6,706 nt of DNA from Candidatus Limnocylindria bacterium (GCA_030146365.1 JASLBU010000212.1:1-6706); one strand, 5' to 3'. Shown: positions 1 to 5,942, counted from the first letter of the stretch. Made by a program: numbers and translations. The notes: a model not told the origin generated them from the letters alone.

Positions 1-1076
1 CGGATCTTGTCCCCCTGCTTCGCGACGATGGGCTCGGTCGCCGGGAAGCCCTTGCCATTGATCGTGAAGCCGAGCGGCCCGTCGTTCAGGATCATCGCCA
101 GGTCCTGGCTGACCTCGGGATCGTCGGCCGCCGGATCGGTCACCACGAAGGCGCCCAGCAGCCCCATCGGCACCTGGTGCTCCGCCATGAAGTGGCTGTG
201 GTACATGTGCGAGCCGGCGTTCCGGACCGTGTACTCGTACGTGAACGACTCGCCCGGCATGACCGCCGGCTGGCTGATCACGGGAACGCCATCCATGTTC
301 GCCGGCACGTAGAGCCCGTGAGAGTGGATTGTCGTCGGCTCGTCGAGCTCATTGTGCAGAATGATGCGGATCCGGTCCCCAACCTCGGCCCGCAGCTGAG
401 GACCAGGGACCATGCCGTTGTACGCGTACGCGTCCACGAACGTGCCTGGTTCGGTCTCCCACTCGATCTGCGAGGCCGTCAACTCCCATTGGAGGGTGCC
501 GTCGTCCTGGATTTCGGGCTCGAGCACCTGGTTGCCGCGGCCCTTGGTCTCCGCCGGGAACTGGGCGGTCACCTCCGCGTCGATGTCTCGCATCTCCTCC
601 GCAGTCCTCGACTCGCCATCGGGCGCTCCAGCCGGCGACTGATGGGCCATCGCGACCATGACCTCGCCGGTCATGCCACCGTCCGAGTGGCCAGGCACGG
701 AGCAGATGAAGCCGAGGCCGTCGGCCGGGACGGTCACCTCTCCGGTCGCCGTGGCATGGCCCTCCGCGGCGATCTTGGTGCCGTCCGCGAACGTGACGTC
801 GTGAAGGATTCCGCCGTCGTTGACGAACTTCACGGTGTATGTCCCGGGCTCGGGCACGTCGATCACTGCGGGCTCGAACCCGAGGTCGAAGGCCGTGATG
901 GTGATCTCGCCGATCGGCGCACCATCGGCCGCCGCTGACGGGGGGGCTCCCGAGTGGTCGGGCGCGGCGTCGGCTCGTCCGGTCGGGCCGAGAACGAGCG
1001 CCGCGACAAGCATCGTTGCGACGAAGACGGTGCCCATGCCGGTAAAGGCGGCGAAATAGAGAAAGGTGCGGTGCAT
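1..1076 (-). CDS. Secreted multicopper oxidase with N-terminal plastocyanin-like domain (3' end outside window)
   Basis: Periplasmic or surface copper oxidase, visible for 358 residues and cut by the left edge. Residues 1-37 form an export signal or anchor: MHRTF, a hydrophobic run, then a GRADA-like cleavage region with no lipobox cysteine. Residues about 55-141 are a plastocyanin/azurin-like domain with type-1 copper ligands H92, C125, H130 and M135 (C-x4-H-x4-M). After an acidic, polar linker, residues about 185-315 form a multicopper-oxidase domain: YNGMVPGP at 219-226, HSHG at 251-254 and MYHSH at 291-295, as expected for type-2/type-3 copper ligands. Serine (S294) stands where nitrite reductase NirK has its type-1 cysteine, so laccase-type fits better than NirK. 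The second oxidase domain begins near 330; its C-terminal HCH-type motif would lie outside the window. ATG at 1074-1076 follows GGGAG with a 5-base gap. The gene is divergent from the CoA-transferase. Substrate unknown. Confidence 0.9.
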   Translation of the reverse strand, partial: MHRTFLYFAAFTGMGTVFVATMLVAALVLGPTGRADAAPDHSGAPPSAAADGAPIGEITITAFDLGFEPAVIDVPEPGTYTVKFVNDGGILHDVTFADGTKIAAEGHATATGEVTVPADGLGFICSVPGHSDGGMTGEVMVAMAHQSPAGAPDGESRTAEEMRDIDAEVTAQFPAETKGRGNQVLEPEIQDDGTLQWELTASQIEWETEPGTFVDAYAYNGMVPGPQLRAEVGDRIRIILHNELDEPTTIHSHGLYVPANMDGVPVISQPAVMPGESFTYEYTVRNAGSHMYHSHFMAEHQVPMGLLGAFVVTDPAADDPEVSQDLAMILNDGPLGFTINGKGFPATEPIVAKQGDKI

Positions 1077-1166
1077 CTCGGCTCCCGTGGCTGCTGTGCC
1101 GGACGTCATTGGCGCGCCGGCGGCATGCCCATTGAAGACTTCGGGGTTTCGCGGCAGCAGTGCCGA

Positions 1167-1188
1167 ATGGCCCGGCGCGGGGGGCCAT
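1167..1188. promoter_or_regulatory. 7-bp inverted repeat in the divergent intergenic region, possible operator
   Basis: ATGGCCC (1167-1173) and GGGCCAT (1182-1188) are perfect inverted arms around an 8-base G/C-only spacer. The dyad lies between the divergent multicopper oxidase and CoA-transferase starts, about 90 bases upstream of the former and 40 upstream of the latter. A second small dyad, CGGCA-GCAG-TGCCG at 1152-1165, is just beside it. The size and position suit a dimeric repressor or activator, but no specific regulator box is recognised and high-GC DNA makes such dyads easily. No copper-type CueR or CsoR box was found by eye. Confidence 0.3.
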
Positions 1189-1215
1189 CCGTACCCGTCG
1201 ACAGCGGTCCGTCCC

Positions 1216-1228
1216 TACACTGCGCGGA
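1216..1228 (+). promoter_or_regulatory. Probable -10 element of a leaderless transcript
   Basis: TACACT at 1216-1221 matches the TANNNT -10 pattern of high-GC bacteria and ends 6 bases before the A of the CoA-transferase ATG at 1228. That is the normal distance from a -10 box to the first transcribed base. No Shine-Dalgarno sequence precedes this ATG. Together these suggest transcription starts at, or within a base of, the start codon. The -35 region is not convincing (ACCCGT at the 17-base spacing). Confidence 0.4.
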
Positions 1229-2499
1229 TGCGAGTCGTCAGCCCTGCCGAGGCGGTCGCCGGGATCCGTTCAGGGCAGCAGGTGTTCGTCCATGGCGGGG
1301 CTGCGTCGCCGACCGCTCTCCTCGAAGCCCTCGCCGCTCGGGCAGACGGTCTTCGAGGCGTCGGCATGGTCCACTTCCATACGGAGGGGCCAGCACCGCA
1401 CCTGGCCCCCGACGTGGCCGAGAGCTTTCGGCACAGGGCGCTCTTCATCGGCGCCAACGCGCGGGCCGCCGTGAATGAGGGGCGAGCCGACTACGTCCCG
1501 ATCTTCCTCTCCGACGTGCCGGAGCTGTTTGCGACCGGCGTGCTGAGGCTCGACGCCGTGCTCATCAACGTGTCTGCTCCCGACGCACACGGGTACTGCT
1601 CACTGGGCACGAGTGTCGACACCGCCCTGGCCGCGACCCGGTCGGCGGCCACGGTGATTGCCCAGCTCAACGGCGCGATGCCGCGGACGCTCGGCGACTC
1701 GTTCGTGCACGTGGACGAGATCGACCTCGCCATCGAAGTGCACCAGCCGCCCCACGAGCATCACAGCGCCCGGGTCGGTGACGTGGAGCGCCGGATTGGT
1801 GAGTTCGTAGCGGACCTGGTGCCCGATGGGGCGACGATTCAGATGGGAATCGGCTCCATTCCGGCCGCGGTTGCTCTGGCGCTGCGGGACAAGCGCGATC
1901 TCGGGGTGCACACCGAGCTCTTCACCGATCCGGTCCTGGACCTCGTAGAGGCCGGAGCCGTGACCGGTGCAGTCAAGGAGGTCAACCGCGGAAAGATTGT
2001 CTCGGCGTTTCTGATGGGGACGCAGCGGCTGTACGACTTCGTGCATGACAACCCGATGATCGAGATGCGGCCGGTCGACTACACGAATGACACCGCCGTC
2101 ATCCGGCGATTTCGCCGAATGGTCGCCATCAACTCGGCGCTGTCGATCGACCTTACCGGCCAGGTCAGTGCCGACTCCATCGGCACCAGGTTCTACTCGG
2201 GCGTCGGAGGACAGATGGACTTCATGCGCGGTGCCGCCCTTGCGCCGGAGGGTCGAGCGATCATCGCGCTGCCGTCCGTTGCGGCGGGCGGTTCGGTTTC
2301 ACGGATCGCGCCGGTGCTGGCGGAAGGCGCAGGCGTCGTGACGACGCGCGCTCACGTTCGAACTGTTGTCACCGAGTATGGAGTTGCGGAGCTGTTCGGC
2401 CGGAGCGTCCGGGAGCGAGCCGCCGCGCTCATTTCGATCGCGCATCCCGACTTCCGGGATGACCTCGCCCGGGACGCACGCCGGCTCTACCACGTCTGA
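1228..2499 (+). CDS. Acetyl-CoA hydrolase/transferase family protein (4-hydroxybutyrate CoA-transferase-like)
   Basis: A 423-residue cytoplasmic enzyme of the acetyl-CoA hydrolase / 4-hydroxybutyrate CoA-transferase family, which moves CoA between acyl-CoA and a free carboxylate (for example acetate, succinate, butyrate or 4-hydroxybutyrate) through a glutamyl-CoA thioester. The family pattern is complete. The N-terminal half opens with VFVHGGAASPTALLEAL. QMGIGSIPAAVALAL precedes GVHTELFTD, whose glutamate E230 is the expected catalytic residue. GVGGQMDF (325-332) is the conserved glycine-rich loop, and the C-terminus carries VTEYGVAELFGRS and ERAAALISIAHPDFRDDL. The length is normal. ATG at 1228 is preferred because homologues begin with this VVSPAEAV-type sequence; the 54 in-frame codons upstream look non-family. 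There is no ribosome binding site, but a -10 box at 1216-1221 suggests a leaderless mRNA. It is the only obvious carbon-metabolism gene here. The acyl substrate cannot be read from sequence. Confidence 0.93.
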   Translation: MRVVSPAEAVAGIRSGQQVFVHGGAASPTALLEALAARADGLRGVGMVHFHTEGPAPHLAPDVAESFRHRALFIGANARAAVNEGRADYVPIFLSDVPELFATGVLRLDAVLINVSAPDAHGYCSLGTSVDTALAATRSAATVIAQLNGAMPRTLGDSFVHVDEIDLAIEVHQPPHEHHSARVGDVERRIGEFVADLVPDGATIQMGIGSIPAAVALALRDKRDLGVHTELFTDPVLDLVEAGAVTGAVKEVNRGKIVSAFLMGTQRLYDFVHDNPMIEMRPVDYTNDTAVIRRFRRMVAINSALSIDLTGQVSADSIGTRFYSGVGGQMDFMRGAALAPEGRAIIALPSVAAGGSVSRIAPVLAEGAGVVTTRAHVRTVVTEYGVAELFGRSVRERAAALISIAHPDFRDDLARDARRLYHV

Positions 2500-2529
2500 C
2501 TCCATCGCGTAGGAGGCGGCCGTCGCGGA

Positions 2530-2600
2530 GGGCCGATCGGCCCGGGCCATCGGACCCTCGGAAACGGGCCTCGCGGCACGTTCGTCGTGCGGGAACCCGC
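2530..2600. other. Cluster of palindromes after the CoA-transferase, possible terminator
   Basis: Three short dyads follow the CoA-transferase stop. GGGCC-GATC-GGCCC (2530-2543) overlaps the palindrome GGCCCGGGCC (2539-2548). GCACG-TTCGT-CGTGC lies at 2576-2590 and GCGGG-AA-CCCGC at 2589-2600. None is followed by a T-run, so none is a classical intrinsic terminator, though high-GC bacteria often use hairpins without T-runs. Either transcript ending or protein binding is possible. I cannot choose between them. Confidence 0.28.
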
Positions 2601-2609
2601 CCTTACGGT

Positions 2610-2678
2610 GTGTCCATCAGATCCGGCGGGCCGGATCGAGACACGGATAAGGGTGACAGCACCACGAAAGGTGGACAC
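2610..2678 (+). promoter_or_regulatory. Candidate structured 5' leader that can hide the DoxX ribosome binding site
   Basis: Bases 2610-2618 (GTGTCCATC) can pair with 2670-2678 (GGTGGACAC): nine consecutive pairs with one G-U. The 3' arm covers most of the Shine-Dalgarno sequence AAGGTGG (2668-2674) of the DoxX gene at 2682. Enclosed is a perfect 8-bp dyad, GATCCGGC-GG-GCCGGATC (2620-2637). The segment CACC (2660-2663) can pair with GGTG at 2652-2655, closing an ACAG loop. It can instead pair with GGTG at 2670-2673, closing an ACGAAA loop that again covers the binding site. These mutually exclusive pairings resemble a translation-control switch. I recognise no known riboswitch class, and the transcription start is unknown, so regulation is an inference. 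Confidence 0.35.
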
Positions 2679-2681
2679 GGC

Positions 2682-3215
2682 ATGACCGCACTCACAGGAT
2701 CCAGGGCATACGGCATCCTCGCCTTCCGCCTGATCACTGGCTGGTATTTCCTGTATGCCGGCCTCGACAAGGTCTTCAGCTTCGTCGGCAGCAGCGAGCC
2801 GTTCAGCGCCGCCGGGTTCCTCCAGCTCGGAACGGCGGGCACGACCTCGGCGACCGTTGCCGAGGGCACGATCGTCAACCCCACGGCGCCGTTCTGGGCC
2901 GATCTCGCCGCGAATGCCTCCCTGCTGAGCATCGTCGACGTGCTCGTCCCGTTCGGGCAGGTCGCGATCGGCACCGCGCTGATCCTCGGTCTGGCGACGC
3001 GGTTCGCCGGCGCCATGGGATTCCTGATGATGGCCTTCTTCACCATCGCCGCCTGGGACTTCGCACACGGCCTCATTAACGCGACGTCGTTCCTGGGGCT
3101 GTCGGCCCTCATCCTCGGCGTCATCCGCGCCGGTGAGGTCTACGGACTCGACGCGATCGTCGACGAGCAGCCGATCGTCAAGCGCGCACCGGTCCTCCGG
3201 TACGTCCTCGGCTGA
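2682..3215 (+). CDS. DoxX/DoxD-like four-helix inner-membrane protein
   Basis: A 177-residue integral membrane protein of the DoxX / thiosulfate:quinone oxidoreductase small-subunit (DoxD) type. Helices lie at about 9-27 (FRLITGWYFLYAG), 81-104, 107-125 and 131-148. A soluble loop at 36-78 follows the first helix and carries SAAGFLQL and NPTAPFWADL. DoxD is part of an archaeal enzyme passing electrons from thiosulfate to quinone, but most bacterial DoxX proteins have no proven role; some affect redox stress or membrane-protein assembly. There is no cysteine, and no neighbouring DoxA or sulfur gene, so thiosulfate oxidation is not supported. ATG at 2682 is chosen because AAGGTGG ends 7 bases upstream and the family sequence starts just after. 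An in-frame GTG at 2610 would add 24 unlikely residues and read through the foldable leader. A strong hairpin separates it from the next membrane gene, 81 bases downstream. Confidence 0.92.
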   Translation: MTALTGSRAYGILAFRLITGWYFLYAGLDKVFSFVGSSEPFSAAGFLQLGTAGTTSATVAEGTIVNPTAPFWADLAANASLLSIVDVLVPFGQVAIGTALILGLATRFAGAMGFLMMAFFTIAAWDFAHGLINATSFLGLSALILGVIRAGEVYGLDAIVDEQPIVKRAPVLRYVLG

Positions 3216-3238
3216 CGCAATGGCACACGCTCCCGTGG

Positions 3239-3270
3239 CAGATCAGCCGGCGGCAACGCCGGCTGATCTG
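3239..3270 (+). terminator. Perfect 14-bp hairpin with GCAA tetraloop between the two membrane genes
   Basis: CAGATCAGCCGGCG (3239-3252), loop GCAA (3253-3256), then the exact complement at 3257-3270. It is the strongest structure in the window. It begins 23 bases after the DoxX stop and ends 10 bases before the AAGGAG ribosome binding site of the next gene. GCAA is a stable GNRA tetraloop. There is no T-run after it, so it may be a T-less terminator, a partial terminator giving unequal expression of the two genes, or a 3'-end protecting or processing element. Confidence 0.6.
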
Positions 3271-3296
3271 TGTCCGGGGGAAGGAGAACCTCGACC

Positions 3297-4229
3297 ATGA
3301 CGACATCGATAAGACTGACAACGGTTCTCTCCGTCGCGGTGGGCGCCATGGCGGCGATCGCCGCGGCCCTCGGCGTGTTCGCGCGAGGCGACGGCACGTT
3401 CACCTCGGCGACGACCGTGCGCGGCGAGATCTACGAGCTGGCGACGAGCGGCGTGTACGCCTGGAGCGGTCGAGATCTGGTCGCCGAGGGCATCGGCTGG
3501 GACGTCTTCACGCTGGCCGTCGCGGCACCCGCCCTCCTCGTTGCCGCCATCCTCATCGCGCGCGGCTCGTATCGAGGTTTGCTGGCAGCCGCGGGCCTGC
3601 TCGGCTACTTCGCCTACATGTACCTCGAATATGCGGTGACGTGGGCTTTCGGGCCGCTCTTCCTGCTCTTCGTCGCAATCCTTGCGACGAGCGTGGTCGG
3701 CCTCGTCGCCGTCGCCGCGAGCTTGGCCAGCGCCGGGATAGCCGATCGCTTCACTGACCGATTCCCCGCCCCAGCGTGGGCCACGCTGAGCATCGGCATG
3801 GCAGTGCTGCTCACGCTGCTATGGGTGGCCCGCGTCATGGCGGCACTCAGCGCAACAACACCGGCACTCGAAGGTGAGACCACCTTGACGGTCCAGGCTC
3901 TTGACCTTGGGCTCGTCGTCCCCGTCTCCGTCGTGACGGCGGTATTGGCGCTGCGACGCCACCCGGCTGGCCTGGTTGCGGCCGCGGCGTTCAGCGTGAT
4001 GTTCACTGCGATGTCGGCGGCGATCACTGCGATGATGCTGTCGTCGTGGGCCGTCAAGGGCGTCCTCGAGCTCCCGCCGGTCGTCCTCTTCGGTGCAGCC
4101 TCCGTTGCGGCGGGCATCCTCGCCGTGCGGATGTTTCGGAACGTTGTCGCCGACACTCCCGCGTCGAACGGCTTCTCAACGTTGATCCATGCTCGGCCGT
4201 CGCCCGAGGCGAAAGCACACCTGCGATAG
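3297..4229 (+). CDS. Polytopic membrane protein of unknown function (about eight helices)
   Basis: A 310-residue inner-membrane protein that I cannot place in a functional family. About eight helices are visible: 8-28, 70-88, 95-114, 118-146, 162-184, 204-220, 226-248 and 262-280. The loop at 30-68, after the first helix, contains RGEIYELATSGVYAWSGRDL and is probably extracytoplasmic. The motif GYFAYMYLEYAV (103-114), with aromatic and acidic residues inside the membrane, is the most distinctive part. The last 30 residues are polar. There are no cysteines and no nucleotide-binding or transporter signature. Similar unnamed proteins occur in high-GC bacteria, as I recall, but I know of no assigned function. 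ATG at 3297 follows AAGGAG with a 10-base gap. It is co-directional with the DoxX gene behind a strong hairpin, so expression may be partly independent. The stop is TAG, and the same frame then stays open for another 79 codons. Confidence 0.9.
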   Translation: MTTSIRLTTVLSVAVGAMAAIAAALGVFARGDGTFTSATTVRGEIYELATSGVYAWSGRDLVAEGIGWDVFTLAVAAPALLVAAILIARGSYRGLLAAAGLLGYFAYMYLEYAVTWAFGPLFLLFVAILATSVVGLVAVAASLASAGIADRFTDRFPAPAWATLSIGMAVLLTLLWVARVMAALSATTPALEGETTLTVQALDLGLVVPVSVVTAVLALRRHPAGLVAAAAFSVMFTAMSAAITAMMLSSWAVKGVLELPPVVLFGAASVAAGILAVRMFRNVVADTPASNGFSTLIHARPSPEAKAHLR

Positions 4230-4289
4230 ACCTTCCGGCTCGATCCGTCGTCCGACCACGACGTAGCCGTCCTGGCCCCCGTCCGCGTC

Positions 4290-4469
4290 ATGGATCTGTA
4301 CCGAGTGGCAGGCCATGCGGACGGCGGGGTACGCTCGCAGCCTATTAGTGGTCCACCTGCCGGCGACGGGTGGATGTCCCTCGACCAGCTCGCCGAACGC
4401 GCCGGCACGACACCCGACCGCATCGGTGCGCTGATCGACATCGACGGAACGGCTGCTGGGGGCGCTTGA
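4290..4469 (+). CDS. Possible small protein or gene remnant of 59 residues
   Basis: This ATG-to-TGA frame encodes MDLYRVAGHADGG through MSLDQLAERAGTTPDRIGAL. It is in the same frame as the preceding membrane gene: the 79 codons from that gene's TAG to this TGA are all open, and about 75 percent end in G or C, which is coding-like. The segment SLDQLAERAGTTPDRIGALID resembles a short helix-turn-helix, of the kind that opens some actinobacterial adenylate cyclase or MerR-like proteins, but nothing follows it. No ribosome binding site precedes the ATG. It could be a short real gene, a truncated regulator, or the lost C-terminus of the membrane protein. The product is unknown. Confidence 0.25.
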   Translation: MDLYRVAGHADGGVRSQPISGPPAGDGWMSLDQLAERAGTTPDRIGALIDIDGTAAGGA

Positions 4470-4530
4470 CTTGTAGCGCAACGCCCGGTACCGATGCTGC
4501 AGTATTCGCTGTCGGACAATCCAGCCATGA

Positions 4531-4547
4531 CCCGACGAGCGGTCGGG
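4531..4547 (+). other. Hairpin in the leader of the dehydrogenase gene
   Basis: CCCGAC (4531-4536), loop GAGCG, then GTCGGG (4542-4547) is a perfect 6-bp stem. It lies 38 bases before the dehydrogenase ATG at 4586. Upstream, TTGACT at 4466-4471 is a fair -35 candidate, but the matching -10 (TACCGA at 4489-4494) is poor, so the promoter is not assigned. The remaining 300 bases or so of this gap, 4230 to 4530, hold only the doubtful small frame at 4290-4469. Confidence 0.3.
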
Positions 4548-4558
4548 GAACGCGGAGT

Positions 4559-4576
4559 GGTCAAGGCAGGTCAAGG
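4559..4576 (+). repeat. Direct repeat GGTCAAGG, 10-bp period, upstream of the dehydrogenase
   Basis: GGTCAAGG occurs at 4559-4566 and again at 4569-4576, separated by CA. The 10-bp period puts both copies on the same face of the helix, as in a direct-repeat protein site. The second copy includes AAGGG (4573-4577), the likely Shine-Dalgarno sequence for the ATG at 4586, 8 bases away. It could be an operator, a duplicated ribosome-binding segment, or chance. Confidence 0.4.
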
Positions 4577-4585
4577 GAAGCGGGT

Positions 4586-5584
4586 ATGACCGAGCGCATG
4601 CGAGCTGTCGTCCTGGACCGCTATGGTCCGCCGGAGGTCCTGCGCATCGAGGAGATCGAGCGGCCGGTGCCGGCCGCCGGCGAGCTGCTGATCCGCGTCC
4701 ACAGCGCGACTGTGAACCGCAACGACTGTCACTGGCGCCGCGGCAAACCGTTCGTCCAGCGTGTGGTGAGCGGCTTGCGCGCGCCCAAGTCCCGGCTCCT
4801 CGGCAACGAGTTCGCGGGCACGGTGGCAGAGGTGGGAACCGGCGTGACCCGCTTTGCCACTGGCGACAAAGTCTTCGGCGCGCGGGCATATCTCACTGAG
4901 GGGTTGGGCGCCCAGGCCGAGTACATGACCTTGCGCGAGACGTCGGCAATCACGATCAAGCCCGCAGACGTCTCGTTCGATCAGGCAGCCGCCGCCTGCG
5001 ATGGCGCGCTGTGCGGACTGCCGTTTCTGCGGAAGGCCGGCGTGGGACCTCGGTCACGGGTGCTGATCTACGGCGCATCCGGCGCGATCGGCTCGGCGGC
5101 GGTGCAGCTCGCCCGCCACCTTGGCGCCGAAGTCACCGCCTATGCCGGCGCAAGGAACCTCGAGCTGGTGCGCTCCCTCGGGGCGACCGAGACGGTCGAC
5201 TACGCCACGGCCGATCCGGCTGCAACCGGTCGGCCCTACGACGTCATCTTTGATGCGGTCGGCAAGCTGTCCTACCCCAGCGTCCGGAGGGCACTCACTT
5301 CGCGGGGTGCCTTCAGCTCGGCTGGCGGCCTGCTGAACTTCGCCATGGCGCCGCTCACCGCCCGCTCCAAGGGACGTCGCGTCCTCTTCTCGCCTCCCGG
5401 CTTCGCGCAACCGAACGTCGAGTACCTTGCCGAGCTCATGGCGTCGGGCGCCTTTAGACCAGTCGTCGACCGCGTCTACCCCATGGACCAGGTGATCGAC
5501 GCAAACCGCTACGTCGAGACCGAGCGGAAGACCGGGAACGTCGTGCTCTCGGTCGCGACGGGCCGCGCGTCTGGAGAGGCGTAA
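4586..5584 (+). CDS. NAD(P)H-dependent medium-chain dehydrogenase, zinc-free quinone oxidoreductase type
   Basis: A 332-residue cytoplasmic oxidoreductase of the medium-chain dehydrogenase/reductase superfamily, quinone oxidoreductase-like branch. It probably uses NADPH or NADH to reduce a quinone, enone or other activated double bond; the substrate is not readable. The GroES-like N-terminal domain begins MRAVVLDRYGPPEVL and contains the VNRND motif (43-47) typical of this branch. The zinc-enzyme GHE motif is replaced by GNEFAG, with N74 where the histidine would be, and no structural-zinc cysteine cluster is seen, so it should be metal-free. The Rossmann domain has YGASGAIGSAAVQLARHLGA, with G163-x2-G166-x2-G169 as the nucleotide-binding loop, and later DVIFDAVGK. 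Length is normal for the family. ATG at 4586 has AAGGG 8 bases upstream; the in-frame ATG at 4598 is less well placed. Its upstream leader holds a hairpin and a direct repeat. Downstream it converges on the minus-strand membrane genes. Confidence 0.93.
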   Translation: MTERMRAVVLDRYGPPEVLRIEEIERPVPAAGELLIRVHSATVNRNDCHWRRGKPFVQRVVSGLRAPKSRLLGNEFAGTVAEVGTGVTRFATGDKVFGARAYLTEGLGAQAEYMTLRETSAITIKPADVSFDQAAAACDGALCGLPFLRKAGVGPRSRVLIYGASGAIGSAAVQLARHLGAEVTAYAGARNLELVRSLGATETVDYATADPAATGRPYDVIFDAVGKLSYPSVRRALTSRGAFSSAGGLLNFAMAPLTARSKGRRVLFSPPGFAQPNVEYLAELMASGAFRPVVDRVYPMDQVIDANRYVETERKTGNVVLSVATGRASGEA

Positions 5585-5818
5585 TGCTCGGGTGCGTCCT
5601 CCCTACGCCTGCACTACGAAGGCTGCGCCGGCACTTGCGCTGTACCGGCCCCAAGCAAGGTGAGCGGCAGGACCGCCTAGCCCGACCCGCGCATCGTCCC
5701 CACCACGTTCAGCGGCCTAGACGCCACCTGCGCAGCCGCGCGGGCCGCAGAAGATGACGAATACGCCCGCGCCCACGGACGCCGCTTCGGGCGGAAGACC
5801 GAGCGGCACATCGAATAG
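5585..5818 (+). pseudogene. Possible decayed coding sequence in the convergent gap
   Basis: The frame that follows the dehydrogenase TAA is interrupted only by TAG at 5678-5680 and TAG at 5816-5818. The 45 codons between the two TAGs read as protein-like sequence (ARAAEDDEYARAHGRRFGRK), and about 82 percent end in G or C, as in the real genes. No ATG opens this stretch and no ribosome binding site is visible. After 5818 the frame stays open through TCDVCGLAEPL, which includes a C-x2-C pair, but codon endings become A/T-rich, so coding is doubtful there. The rest of the gap to 5942 contains only a (GAT)4 run at 5903-5914. No family is recognised; chance is a serious alternative. Confidence 0.2.
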
Positions 5819-5942
5819 CGTACTTGTGACGTCTGCGGTCTAGCCGAGCCACTACATGAGGATCAAGCAGGCCGCCGGGCCTTGGCCGGTGCTGGTTCAA
5901 GCGATGATGATGATCGAGCGACCCCAATGATCGAAGCGGGCT

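Noticed and set aside
1111..1118. Palindrome GGCGCGCC
   Set aside because: An 8-base G/C palindrome is expected by chance in this base composition.
349..1188. Long minus-strand and plus-strand open frames over the copper oxidase region
   Set aside because: They overlap the oxidase in other frames, give arginine-rich low-complexity proteins, and lack any domain, while the oxidase frame has clear copper motifs.
1066..1227. Extension of the CoA-transferase to an upstream in-frame start
   Set aside because: The extra 54 residues are not family-like, and the extension would overlap the oxidase start.
2581..2609. TTCGTC-17-TACGGT as a promoter for the DoxX gene
   Set aside because: The -35 match is poor and only T, A and the final T of the -10 fit; kept only as a caution for the leader model.
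2487..3124. Two minus-strand open frames opposite the DoxX gene
   Set aside because: Antisense frames of a high-GC gene; the translations have no family pattern and the DoxX frame is unmistakable.
4466..4494. TTGACT-17-TACCGA as the dehydrogenase promoter
   Set aside because: The -35 is good but the -10 matches consensus at only two positions.
3614..4564. 316-residue minus-strand open frame
   Set aside because: It lies opposite the eight-helix membrane protein, is Ser/Thr/Ala/Arg-rich without structure, and has no clear start signal.
5903..5914. (GAT)4 microrepeat
   Set aside because: Only four units; too short to infer function.
5856..5930. 24-codon frame starting at ATG 5856
   Set aside because: Too short, no ribosome binding site, and no recognisable pattern.
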